Below are positions 51,436 through 59,988 of a stretch of DNA of 64,000 bases, piece after piece (within the stretch, counting starts at the first letter, position 1; every line of letters begins with the position of its first letter). This stretch comes from Candidatus Gastranaerophilales bacterium (GTDB lineage: Bacteria > Cyanobacteriota > Vampirovibrionia > Gastranaerophilales > Gastranaerophilaceae). The notes beneath the pieces were generated by a model that saw nothing but the letters and a program-made list of their open reading frames with translations, had not been told where the DNA came from and made no database searches. The stretch covers positions 1-64,000 of the forward strand of contig CAJUKY010000008.1 in assembly GCA_910587055.1 (NCBI GenBank). The letters run 5' to 3'. Made by a program: the position numbers and the translations under genes.

Positions 51436-52035
51436 ATGAAAAAGAACGGTTTTATGCGTATAAATGCTTTAATAGTCTGCTTTTGCCTGATTTTTGGAAA
51501 TCTGTTTTTAAATATAAATAAGGCATGGGCTGATGATATTGATATAAAAACGGAAGCTTATGCGCTTTATAATACAAATAATTTAAATGAAGCTTTGAGA
51601 TTGCTTGAAAATCTTCCTATAGAACAGAAAGACGAGGAAGTTTTTGTTTTAATTGCAAATATTTATGAAGATAAACTTGATTTAAGCAAAGCTGTTGAAA
51701 ATTTAAACAAGGCAATTATTATAAACCCCGAATACTATAAGGCTTATTACAATTTAGGGTGTATATTTTTAAATAAGAAAGCTTATGAACTTGCTGAAAA
51801 AAATCTGCTTCTTGCAATAAAATATAATAAAGAATTTGCTTATTCTTATTATAATCTCGGGACACTTTATTTAAGAACCGGAAAGTATGAAAAAGCAAAG
51901 AAAAATTTAATTAAGGCAATATATCTTAAAAATGATGAAAAAGATTTTTATATAAACCTTGCGTATGCTTATAAATTTTTAGGAAAAGAAAAAGAAGCTA
52001 AAAAGTTACTGGATATTTACAATAAGGCTGAATAA
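51436..52035 (+). CDS. Secreted TPR-repeat protein
   Basis: The 199-residue protein has an N-terminal signal sequence or anchor (about 8-32, ending KAWADD) and four to five tetratricopeptide repeats (for example AVENLNKAIIINPEYYKAYY and AYSYYNLGTLYLRTGKYEKA). TPRs mediate protein-protein contact; partner unknown. AAAAGGA precedes the ATG. It is 62 nt upstream of bioB. Confidence 0.8.
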   Translation: MKKNGFMRINALIVCFCLIFGNLFLNINKAWADDIDIKTEAYALYNTNNLNEALRLLENLPIEQKDEEVFVLIANIYEDKLDLSKAVENLNKAIIINPEYYKAYYNLGCIFLNKKAYELAEKNLLLAIKYNKEFAYSYYNLGTLYLRTGKYEKAKKNLIKAIYLKNDEKDFYINLAYAYKFLGKEKEAKKLLDIYNKAE

Positions 52036-52097
52036 TTTACCTTTTAAAAAGTTTTTGCAATATAATAATTCTTGAAAATATTTTAAAGGATTAAAAA

Positions 52098-53024
52098 ATG
52101 AATACCTTAAATGCAATCAGTGAAAAAGAATTGCTTGAACTTTATAATTTGCCGCTTGAGAAGCTTTTGGCCGAAGCAAAAAAATACAATTCAGATACTG
52201 TTGAATTTTGTTCTTTAATAAGCGCAAGAACCGGAAAATGCTCCGAAAGCTGTAAATATTGCGCACAGAGCTCCCATTACATGACAAATATTTTTACCCA
52301 CCCGCTTGTAAAAATTGAAGATGTTATAAAAACTGCAAAAGAAGCCAAAGAAAACGGCGCCACGAGGTTTGCAATCGTAACATCAGGCAGGGGGCCAAGT
52401 AAGGCTGATATGCCCGTAATGTGCGAGATGATAAAAGAAATCAATAAACTGGGCTTAAAATCCTGCGCATCTTTAGGACTTTTGGATGAAGAAAAAGCAC
52501 TGCAGTTTAAAGAAGCGGGATTAGTCAGGTATCACCACAATATAAATACATCAAGAAGCTACCATCCTTCAATTACAACAACGCATACTTTTGAAGACAG
52601 AATTAATACAATTAACCATATAAAAAATGCGGGGATTGAAATATGCTCCGGAGTAATTATAGGAATGGGCGAAAGCATTGAGCAGAGGGTTGAGATGGCG
52701 CTAAACCTTGCCGAAATTAAGCCGAATTCAATACCGGTTAACTTTTTAACCCCGATAAAAGGCACCCCTTTTGAAAATTACGGAGATAAAATTGATGAAG
52801 AGGGGATTTTGAGGACTCTTTCAATTATAAAAATTGCAAATCCCGATTCCGTTGTACGTTTTGCGGGAGGAAGAAATCTCCGTTTAAGCAAAAAGAATAT
52901 GGAAATTGCTCTTGAAAATGCGGTGAACGGTATATTAATCGGCAATTATCTTACAACGATAGGGATTGAACCCAAAGATGACATTGAAACATTAAAAAAA
53001 CTCGGGAAGAAATTATATGTATGA
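52098..53024 (+). CDS. bioB: Biotin synthase
   Basis: Radical SAM enzyme inserting sulfur into dethiobiotin. The 4Fe-4S motif is CSESCKYCAQS, and the family residues NTSRSYHPSITTTHTFEDR, GVIIGMGESIEQRVEMA, IPVNFLTPIKGTPF and the Arg-containing RFAGGRNLRL are present. Length 308 is normal. No other bio genes are in the window. It overlaps ruvA by 8 nt, an unusual pairing. Confidence 0.95.
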   Translation: MNTLNAISEKELLELYNLPLEKLLAEAKKYNSDTVEFCSLISARTGKCSESCKYCAQSSHYMTNIFTHPLVKIEDVIKTAKEAKENGATRFAIVTSGRGPSKADMPVMCEMIKEINKLGLKSCASLGLLDEEKALQFKEAGLVRYHHNINTSRSYHPSITTTHTFEDRINTINHIKNAGIEICSGVIIGMGESIEQRVEMALNLAEIKPNSIPVNFLTPIKGTPFENYGDKIDEEGILRTLSIIKIANPDSVVRFAGGRNLRLSKKNMEIALENAVNGILIGNYLTTIGIEPKDDIETLKKLGKKLYV

Positions 53025-53643
53025 TTATATTAAAGGAATTTTAACTTTTAAAAGCGCCGATAGTGCGGTAATTGAAAATAACGGCATCGGGTATAAATTT
53101 TTGATAAATTCAAGAACTTATGCATTGCTTGGCGAAATCGGGGATGAAGTTAAAATTTATTCAAAATTAATCCACAAAGAAGATATAATGTATCTTGCTG
53201 GGTTTAAACAAAAAGAAGACAGGGCCATTTTTGATATTTTAACTTCGGTTTCCGGGATAGGCACAAAAGTGGGAATGGTTCTTCTGGATGAATTTTCAGG
53301 CTCGGAACTCATAAATGCGGTATTAGACGGGGATTACAAACTTATTTCCCGCGCAAAGGGTGTGGGGCCGAAATTGGCGCAAAAAATTATTCTGGAATTA
53401 AAGGGTAAACTTACAAATAATGATATTGTTTCAAATATAATGGAGGATAGGGTTTCAGGGCTTTCCGATACGAAAACCAAACTTTCAAAAGAAACCATAA
53501 AAGAGGTTCAGACAATACTGCAATCTTTAGGGTATTCACAGAATGAATATATGAGCGCAATTGAGCATTGCGCAGGTATTCTGGAAGAAGATTCAAGCGA
53601 AGAACTTTTGAAAGAAACCCTGAAAACGTTATCAATGGGATAA
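53017..53643 (+). CDS. ruvA: Holliday junction helicase subunit RuvA
   Basis: RuvA tetramers bind Holliday junctions and load RuvB. The OB-fold domain (MYDYIKGILTFKSADSAVIENNGIGYKF) is followed by two helix-hairpin-helix motifs (LTSVSGIGTKVGMVLLDEF and RAKGVGPKLAQKIILELKGK) and a C-terminal RuvB-contacting domain (VQTILQSLGYSQNEYMSAI). Length 208 is normal. The ATG lies inside the end of bioB, so translation is coupled. ruvB is not here. Confidence 0.95.
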   Translation: MYDYIKGILTFKSADSAVIENNGIGYKFLINSRTYALLGEIGDEVKIYSKLIHKEDIMYLAGFKQKEDRAIFDILTSVSGIGTKVGMVLLDEFSGSELINAVLDGDYKLISRAKGVGPKLAQKIILELKGKLTNNDIVSNIMEDRVSGLSDTKTKLSKETIKEVQTILQSLGYSQNEYMSAIEHCAGILEEDSSEELLKETLKTLSMG

Positions 53644-53679
53644 AATTTACAAAAAGTTGACGGATAGAAGGATTAAATA

Positions 53680-55116
53680 ATGGTTGAAAAGAAATTAAAG
53701 GTGTTGTTAGCAAGTGCTGAAGTTGCGCCGTTTTCAAAGGTCGGGGGCTTAGCTGATGTTGTGGGTGAGCTTCCTCCTTATCTGGAAAAACAAGGAGCTG
53801 AAGTTGCCGTGTTTACGCCTTTATACGGGTGTATAAATGAGGAAAAATGGGGTATAAAAGAGCTTCCTAATTCTGAATTGACCCTTGATATGGGAAATTC
53901 CCGCCATATTTTTAAACTGAAAATGTGTAAACACCCGAAATCCAAAAATGTAAACATATTTTTTGTAGATAATCCGAAATATTTTTCCTGCTTTAATGTT
54001 GTATATCCCATGTGGTGCGATGAAATGTATGAAATGCAAAGGTATGTTTCATTTTCGCTTGCAGTTTTAGAGTATGCAAAGCTTTTAAATTTCAGGGCGG
54101 ATATAATCCATGCCAATGACTGGCATACGGCTATGATTCCCGTTTATTTAAAATCAAATTATAAATATGATGATTTTTATAAAAATACAAAATCAATTTT
54201 TACGATTCATAACCTTGCATACCAGGGCTCATGTGATAAGGCGATAATAGACTTTTCTAACATGAGATGGGATAACGTTTACCATGATAACTGTGTTGAG
54301 CATTACGGCAGGGTAAACTGGCTGAAAGGCGCGCTATACTGTGCTGATAAGATTACAACCGTATCTCCGAGGTATGCAAGAGAAATCCTCGGCGGAGAAT
54401 TCGGCGAAGGAATGGATTATACGCTGAGAGGGCAGACTTATAAGCTTTGCGGTATTTTAAACGGTACCGATTATGAGAAAAAGGATTTCGATAAAACTTT
54501 AAAACCGAAATTTAAAGAAGAAGTGCAGAAGATGTTCGGACTGCCTGTTAATCCTGAAAGACCTTTAATTTCAATGATTTCGCGCCTTACTTATCAAAAA
54601 GGGCTTGATTTAATTGATTTTGCAAAGTTTGATTTAATGGGACTGCCTGCGGATTTTGTATTTTTGGGAACCGGTGAGGGCGGATATCAGAATATGCTTA
54701 TCTGGAGCAGTAATAATTCATCCAATATGCGGGCATGGATTGATTTTAAGCCCGAGCTTTCAGAAACAATCTACAAGGGTTCTGATATGTTTTTGATGCC
54801 GTCATTGTTTGAGCCTTGCGGTATAAGCCAGATGGTTGCAATGAAATACGGCACACTCCCGATTGTGCGTGCTGTGGGCGGTCTGGATGATACTGTTGTT
54901 GCGTATCCTAATGAAAAGGCAAACGGCTTTAAATTCTTAACCTACGATGCGCGTTCTATGGTAGATGAAGTGAAAAAAGGCGTTTGGACATATATAGACA
55001 GGCGGGATGAATTTAATAAAATGGTGGATAATGCCATTAAATGCCGCTTTAGCTGGGATGATTCAGCTAAATGCTATATGGCGCTTTATAAAGATGCCCT
55101 CGGGCTGCCATTTTAG
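53680..55116 (+). CDS. glgA: Glycogen/starch synthase (GT5)
   Basis: Adds ADP-glucose to alpha-1,4-glucan. The ADP-glucose site KVGGLADVVGELP lies near the N-terminus; HANDWHTAMIPVYL, TIHNLAYQG, LNGTDY, SRLTYQKGLDL and the C-terminal EPCGISQMVAMKYGTLPIVRAVGGLDDTV complete the family pattern. Length 478 is standard. AAGGA precedes the ATG. No other glg genes are nearby; it is followed by a GT-C membrane glycosyltransferase. Confidence 0.96.
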   Translation: MVEKKLKVLLASAEVAPFSKVGGLADVVGELPPYLEKQGAEVAVFTPLYGCINEEKWGIKELPNSELTLDMGNSRHIFKLKMCKHPKSKNVNIFFVDNPKYFSCFNVVYPMWCDEMYEMQRYVSFSLAVLEYAKLLNFRADIIHANDWHTAMIPVYLKSNYKYDDFYKNTKSIFTIHNLAYQGSCDKAIIDFSNMRWDNVYHDNCVEHYGRVNWLKGALYCADKITTVSPRYAREILGGEFGEGMDYTLRGQTYKLCGILNGTDYEKKDFDKTLKPKFKEEVQKMFGLPVNPERPLISMISRLTYQKGLDLIDFAKFDLMGLPADFVFLGTGEGGYQNMLIWSSNNSSNMRAWIDFKPELSETIYKGSDMFLMPSLFEPCGISQMVAMKYGTLPIVRAVGGLDDTVVAYPNEKANGFKFLTYDARSMVDEVKKGVWTYIDRRDEFNKMVDNAIKCRFSWDDSAKCYMALYKDALGLPF

Positions 55117-55125
55117 GATTTATTA

Positions 55126-56868
55126 ATGAAGTGCGCGAAAGAGTATATTAAAAATAATAAAAAAGAATTTTTATTTGTTCTTTTTGTGTCTGTGCTTGCA
55201 TTGTATTTCAGGGTATTTGCCCTGCAGCATGCGGGAGATTTATGGATAGATGAAATTTATTCATACTATTTTTCAAGTAAAAATTCCGCTGTTGATGTTG
55301 TAAAAAGTTTATACAATGAAGATTTACATACTCCTTTATATTTTATCCTTCTTCATATCTGGATGAAATTTACAGGGGTTTTTGGAGCGGGCGAAAATGA
55401 TACTATAATGCGTCTTTTGGGGTTTGTGCCTTCATTTTTAATTGTTCCTTTTTCTTATTTTGCGGGTAAAAAACTTTTTAATAAGATAACAGGCGCATTT
55501 GCAGCTTTATTTTTTGCTTTCAGTCCGTTTTTAATTTATTACACAACGGAGCTTCGTTTTTACGGAATAGCGTGTCTATTTGCATTTTTAAGCTCATATT
55601 ATTTTGTTCAATATATGCAATACGGCGGCAAGAAGCCTGCAATTGCACTTATTGTTTCAAATCTTTTGCTTTTATACACGTTTAATATAAGTTTTGTTTT
55701 TGTGTTTTTTCAGTTTTTAACCGCAATTTTTTATTCAAAAGAAAAATCTGCCGTTTTAAAATTATACCTGCTTACCGGATTATTATATATTCCTGCATTT
55801 ATAATGGCGGCACACGGAATGTTCAGCTACAGAAATTCAATCTGTTCTTTTGCGCGCGACATTTTTATTTATAAACCTGAATTTTTAAATATATTTTTGC
55901 AAAGTTATTTTAGCGGAAATTTTTTCTATGCCACAAATAATGATTATGCGTACAGCGTTTCTTCGCTAAAAAATATTAAAAGCATTTATTTTATTTTGTT
56001 TCCCGTAATTTTTTGTTTAACGGGGTTTGTAAAAAGTCTTCTTTTAAAAAATAAAACTTTGATGATGCTTCTTGCGCCTGCTGTGGCATTTCTGGGGTTT
56101 GAATTTGTCTTAGCATATTTCGGGCTTATGTCTTTAACCGTGCGGTATACTTTAATCTCTTTTCCTGCGGTTATTCTTTCGGTTTGTTTCGGGCTGAGCG
56201 GGTTTAAAAACAGACGGCTGATTACGGGACTGTTTATTTTATTTTTAATTACACTTCATAATTTTAATTTTTCCGCACAAAGCCCGATTGATAAGGATGT
56301 TGAATTCGGCACCCCTTTGAAGGCTACTCTTGAAAAGCTTGATATTGTAAAAGATAATGATTATATTTTAATTCCCGTTATGGGGAAATTATACAGAAGA
56401 TATACCCCGAAAAACGCTCATTATCTTGATTTTGAAATAACGGATATGCTTTTAAACGATGTGAGAAAATATTATCCGCTTGTGTTTGATGAAGATACTA
56501 TGCGTGTTTTAAACAGAAAAAATGCGCGTGAAATTTTATACGATTATACGGTATATAATACAAAGAGTGCTGCGCTTGAAAAATATTTGCAAGGTTATTT
56601 TGAAAATCTTAAAAAAGGCGAAAAATTTATTGTACTTGTAAATAATATGAACACCGTAAATTCTATGAGCAAACTTTATACTTTTTTGCCTGAAAAGAAG
56701 CGAGAGCTTTATTACAAAAATTCACTTTATTATATGCTCATGACAAGGATTGTGTTTGATATTCTTGATATTTCAAATGAAGATTTGAAGCTTAAAACCC
56801 ACTTTATGATTAATGATTCAAAATATTCGGATAATAACACGGGCGTGTTTGTTTTTGTGAAGGAATGA
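55126..56868 (+). CDS. GT-C family membrane glycosyltransferase (GT39/ArnT-like)
   Basis: The 580-residue protein has about ten membrane helices and the first periplasmic loop motif LWIDEIYSYYFS, where the Asp-Glu pair is the catalytic/metal site of polyprenyl-phosphate-sugar-dependent transferases. HTPLYFILLHIW is the second conserved loop. A soluble periplasmic domain (about 410-580) ends the protein. It would move a sugar from a polyprenyl phosphate carrier to a protein or lipid acceptor. The convergent DPM1-like gene could supply the donor. Confidence 0.82.
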   Translation: MKCAKEYIKNNKKEFLFVLFVSVLALYFRVFALQHAGDLWIDEIYSYYFSSKNSAVDVVKSLYNEDLHTPLYFILLHIWMKFTGVFGAGENDTIMRLLGFVPSFLIVPFSYFAGKKLFNKITGAFAALFFAFSPFLIYYTTELRFYGIACLFAFLSSYYFVQYMQYGGKKPAIALIVSNLLLLYTFNISFVFVFFQFLTAIFYSKEKSAVLKLYLLTGLLYIPAFIMAAHGMFSYRNSICSFARDIFIYKPEFLNIFLQSYFSGNFFYATNNDYAYSVSSLKNIKSIYFILFPVIFCLTGFVKSLLLKNKTLMMLLAPAVAFLGFEFVLAYFGLMSLTVRYTLISFPAVILSVCFGLSGFKNRRLITGLFILFLITLHNFNFSAQSPIDKDVEFGTPLKATLEKLDIVKDNDYILIPVMGKLYRRYTPKNAHYLDFEITDMLLNDVRKYYPLVFDEDTMRVLNRKNAREILYDYTVYNTKSAALEKYLQGYFENLKKGEKFIVLVNNMNTVNSMSKLYTFLPEKKRELYYKNSLYYMLMTRIVFDILDISNEDLKLKTHFMINDSKYSDNNTGVFVFVKE

Positions 56869-56918
56869 TATCAAAACGGCGATTTTCATTCGTATGCCGG
56901 TTTTTGGATTTTCTCTTC

Positions 56919-57034
56919 GTAAATTTATTTTATAAAAAAGGACACGGGAAATTTGCGATTTAGGGCGGCAGCTATTTATATAAGTGTCATCGGGCAAATT
57001 TTTTTAACGGTCCTTTTTTATAAAATAAATTTAC
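56919..57034. repeat. Long-stem palindromic element, copy B
   Basis: Perfect 25-bp inverted repeats (56919-56943 and 57010-57034) enclose a second stem, AAATTTGC (56949-56956) with GCAAATTT (56994-57001). The internal-loop strands (GGACACGGGA and TTTTTAACGGTCC) match copy A, and the right flank GAAAATATCAGC matches GAAAATAACAGC next to copy A. It fills the gap between two convergent genes and could also act as a bidirectional terminator. Confidence 0.75.
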
Positions 57035-57053
57035 TTTGCGAAAATATCAGCTT

Positions 57054-57800
57054 TTATTTTTTTATAAAAATTTTCTTGATAAGCTTAAGTCTCAATGCGA
57101 AAGAATTTACCATAAATTCCAGAATATCATAAAGCCCGAGTTTTGATTTTCCTTTTGTTCTGTCGATGAAATCAATTGGAATTTCAGATACTTTTGCGCC
57201 TGCATTTGTGCATTCAAACAAAATATTCATCTGAAAGGAATATCCGTTAGCATTCAATTTATCAAGGTTAACTTTTTTTAAAATATCCGTGCGGATTGCC
57301 CTAAAACCCGATGTGCAGTCTTTTATATGATAAAGCCCTGCAATAAGGCGTGCAAAAACATTTCCCCACCTGCTGTTTAATTTTCTGATAAGCGCCCAGT
57401 TTGAAGGGATTGAGCCGCCTTTAACGTATCTTGAACCTATTGCAAAATCCGCCCCTTCTTTAACCGCATCCAGCAATTCTTTTATTTTTTTAACATCATG
57501 GGAAAAATCAGAATCCATCTCTATTAAAATATCGGGGTTAAATTTTTCAATTGCGTATTTAAACCCTGCAATATATGCGCGCCCGAGCCCTCGCGTATTA
57601 TTTAAAAGAAGATTAACTTTGTTTTCTTTTTCGATAACTTTCTTTACAATATCCGCTGTGCCGTCAGGGGAATAATCATCCACCACAAGGATATTTATAT
57701 CAAAATCATTAATATTTTTTATTTCATCCAAAACCGCTTGCAGAAAATCTTCAATATTTTCTTTTTCGTTATATGTCGGAAGAATAATTGTTGTTTTCAT
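57054..57800 (-). CDS. Polyprenol-phosphate sugar synthase (DPM1-like GT2)
   Basis: The 248-residue cytoplasmic GT2 enzyme shows TTIILPTYNEKENIEDFL, VVDDYSPDGTADI, the metal-binding MDSDFSHD and SRYVKGGSIPSNWALIRKL, all typical of dolichol/polyprenol-phosphate mannose synthases. It lacks the C-terminal membrane domain of the longer forms. It would load a hexose on polyprenyl phosphate, the donor needed by GT-C enzymes such as its convergent neighbour. AAGGA precedes the ATG. Confidence 0.9.
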   Translation of the reverse strand: MKTTIILPTYNEKENIEDFLQAVLDEIKNINDFDINILVVDDYSPDGTADIVKKVIEKENKVNLLLNNTRGLGRAYIAGFKYAIEKFNPDILIEMDSDFSHDVKKIKELLDAVKEGADFAIGSRYVKGGSIPSNWALIRKLNSRWGNVFARLIAGLYHIKDCTSGFRAIRTDILKKVNLDKLNANGYSFQMNILFECTNAGAKVSEIPIDFIDRTKGKSKLGLYDILEFMVNSFALRLKLIKKIFIKK

Positions 57801-57912
57801 TTAAAAATCCTTATCTAAAGAGAAATTTTACCATAAAATGCTATACGGGGGCAATTTTTGGCTGATTTTTGTTTTTAATAATATATAAAAGTCATATAAA
57901 TAAAGCATAAAA

Positions 57913-57933
57913 TATGAAACAAAATGTTTCATA
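57913..57933. promoter_or_regulatory. Palindrome upstream of the 149-residue protein
   Basis: A perfect 9-bp inverted repeat (TATGAAACA / TGTTTCATA) with a 3-nt spacer lies between the divergent genes at 57800 and 57976. It looks like an operator rather than a terminator, having no T-run. Confidence 0.45.
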
Positions 57934-57975
57934 ATACAAAATGGTTTACTTTTAACCTATAAGGGTTTGATTATT

Positions 57976-58425
57976 ATGTCCTCATTTAACATTAACGGTC
58001 CCTCTCAAATGCCCCAGATAACAGAAGCCCAGAACATGATGAACAATGGCGGCGGCGGAAACACAGGTTATCTTGACAGCGGCAGAAAAAAGAAGAAAAA
58101 AAAAGAAGAAGAAATTGACCCTGCTATTTTGAATAAAGAGGGTGAAGACAAATTTGAGCGCTCCGAGATTGAATATGAGGATGACGATGATTATTACGGA
58201 AGAACATCTTCAAATGAAACGGCAGAAAAAGAGTCTGCTCCCGCGGAAGAAAAAAAGCCCGAAATTTTAAATACCGATAAAATAAAAAACAAATTCTTAG
58301 GTTTTATCGGCAATATAGAAAAAATTATAAAACCGGAAGACAAAACAGAAGGCAATCAGCCTCCTGTTGACGGTGATTTTTTAACATTATCAAAAAATGA
58401 AATGAAAGATATTTTTAATATCTAA
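57976..58425 (+). CDS. Lys/Glu-rich low-complexity protein
   Basis: The 149-residue protein begins MSSFNINGPSQMPQ, has a Gly run and a block of Lys (KKKKKKEEE), and acidic stretches, suggesting disorder. It is not recognised. FNING near the start may be a variant of the F-x-G motif seen in other small proteins here. I start at the ATG 57976 (AAGGG upstream), not at the TTG 57967. Its stop codon overlaps that of the convergent gene. Confidence 0.6.
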   Translation: MSSFNINGPSQMPQITEAQNMMNNGGGGNTGYLDSGRKKKKKKEEEIDPAILNKEGEDKFERSEIEYEDDDDYYGRTSSNETAEKESAPAEEKKPEILNTDKIKNKFLGFIGNIEKIIKPEDKTEGNQPPVDGDFLTLSKNEMKDIFNI

Positions 58426-59399
58426 TCTTCATTATTGTTTGACGGGGTTTCCATCGGACAACCGCAGATTGCACAGCGGCCTTTGTTTTCATAGGAAGCC
58501 TGATGAATAAAATGGTTTTCAATATCAGAGTCTGCTTTGATATCACTTCTTATATGTTCTTTAATATACTCTTTTTCAGGATTTAAGTCTAAAACCGGTA
58601 CGTATTTTACGGTATTTTGGCTTTTGTAAGCTGCTTCCGTTGCTTCATAGGCTTCATATACTTTTCTCATTTTCTCTGTATATTCTCTATGTGTATAGCC
58701 CGTTGATTCCCAAACATATTTTATATCCGGCCTTTGTTTTCTGACAACTTTTTGTATTTCTTTTGCATTTCTCGGGTATGCTTTATAAAGTTTTAAGTTG
58801 CGGTTTTCGTTTATGGTGAGCGGTGAGTCATCCTTTGCCAAATCAGGATTTTTCTTTAAATAATAATTCCACAAAAATGCTTCAAGGGTTTTTGAATAAG
58901 TTAATTCATTTACTGATTCTTTTTTATCAACAAAAGATGTCATACCTGCTAAAACGGCACTTTGTGCTTCAAACGGCGCATCTTTGTGTTTTGAATTAAC
59001 ATTAATTGTTATCTTCTTTCTTTTAATATCCGACATGGCGTTATAGTTTCTGTATTCGGCTTTAACTTCGCCAAGGTTTTTGTATTGTATTTTCATGGGC
59101 TTCAGGGTATGGTTATTGCCCGTAATTTTTTCATATGCACCGGATGCGGGTGAATCTTTCATTAATTCAAGCGCGCGCATAATGGGTACATCTTTTGTTA
59201 TTTTCTTGTAAGTCTTTTTTAAGGCTTTGATTTCAGCTTTTTTAGCTTTTCTTTCAGCCTTTTCCTGTATTTTTTGTGCTTTAATTTCGGCTTTTCTTTC
59301 TTTGGCGCGTGTTTTAACGGGGTCATCAGCGGCATAAGCAGCCATTGACATATTTATTAAACCTAAACACAACATTAAAGTAAAAATAATCTTTTTCAT
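58422..59399 (-). CDS. Secreted pseudo-zincin (inactive paralogue of 59916-60656)
   Basis: The 325-residue product has a signal peptide (ending AAYAA), a Lys/Ala/Glu coiled-coil-like region (about 30-70) and a domain homologous to the neighbour at 59916. An ungapped 28-residue block aligns (SAVLAGMTSFVDKKESVN against AAVLAHEAIHQDELNSLN, both followed by TLEA). The zinc motif HEAIH is replaced by GMTSF, so it should be catalytically dead. The C-terminus adds a CAICGC motif. AGGAG precedes the ATG. Confidence 0.75.
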   Translation of the reverse strand: MKKIIFTLMLCLGLINMSMAAYAADDPVKTRAKERKAEIKAQKIQEKAERKAKKAEIKALKKTYKKITKDVPIMRALELMKDSPASGAYEKITGNNHTLKPMKIQYKNLGEVKAEYRNYNAMSDIKRKKITINVNSKHKDAPFEAQSAVLAGMTSFVDKKESVNELTYSKTLEAFLWNYYLKKNPDLAKDDSPLTINENRNLKLYKAYPRNAKEIQKVVRKQRPDIKYVWESTGYTHREYTEKMRKVYEAYEATEAAYKSQNTVKYVPVLDLNPEKEYIKEHIRSDIKADSDIENHFIHQASYENKGRCAICGCPMETPSNNNED

Positions 59400-59488
59400 A
59401 AATTCTAAACTCCTAAAATCTATTATAAATAATTATTTTTTGCCTGTCTATGAAATATTACAAAATAAGGCCGAATTGTGTATTTATT

Positions 59489-59516
59489 TTGACTTTATTT
59501 TTAATTTTATTAAATA
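59489..59516 (+). promoter_or_regulatory. Promoter of the zinc-ribbon gene
   Basis: TTGACT (59489-59494), 16 nt, TAAATA (59511-59516). The -10 box ends 7 nt before the ATG at 59524 and there is no Shine-Dalgarno, again implying a leaderless mRNA. Confidence 0.55.
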
Positions 59517-59523
59517 TTCAAAT

Positions 59524-59988
59524 ATGAAAAATTTAATTATTTATCTGTTTTCAATTATGTTGAAAAGGTCAAAATGCCAGCACTCAAATGCGCTTATAAA
59601 TTCAAATGAAGGGTACTGTCCTGATTGCGGGGTTTATCTTAAAAAATATTATTATGTTTTAAGATGCAATTGCTGCAGCCATAAAAGAGAGGCAAGCAGA
59701 GCCGCATTCGGTGCAAATTCTGAAATTATTCCTGTATCAAAATACTGCCCCGTTTGCGGCGGGGCTGAGTATTATATTGAAAAATATGAAAAATTAAATC
59801 TTGTGGATATTAATTATGCAATTGAAGTGAAGGAAGAATATGACATTCTAAATTCCGCATATTATGGCGAATCCGAAACAAAAGTATGGGTGGAACCTGC
59901 GGATGAAGAGCCTTATCAAAGGCTTTCTTTACCCTTAAATTCCGTTTGCGGGCTGTTAAAAGAAGGAAGCGGTCTTCCGTTAACATAA
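59524..59988 (+). CDS. Zinc-ribbon protein, unknown function
   Basis: The 154-residue protein carries several cysteine pairs (YCPDCG, RCNCCSH, YCPVCGG), probably two zinc ribbons in its first 90 residues, and an acidic C-terminal half. I choose ATG 59524, matched by the promoter spacing, over TTG 59440. ATG 59557 (MLKRSKCQHS) remains possible. Its last 73 nt overlap the end of the convergent zincin gene, so one of the two tails may be non-essential. Confidence 0.6.
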   Translation: MKNLIIYLFSIMLKRSKCQHSNALINSNEGYCPDCGVYLKKYYYVLRCNCCSHKREASRAAFGANSEIIPVSKYCPVCGGAEYYIEKYEKLNLVDINYAIEVKEEYDILNSAYYGESETKVWVEPADEEPYQRLSLPLNSVCGLLKEGSGLPLT

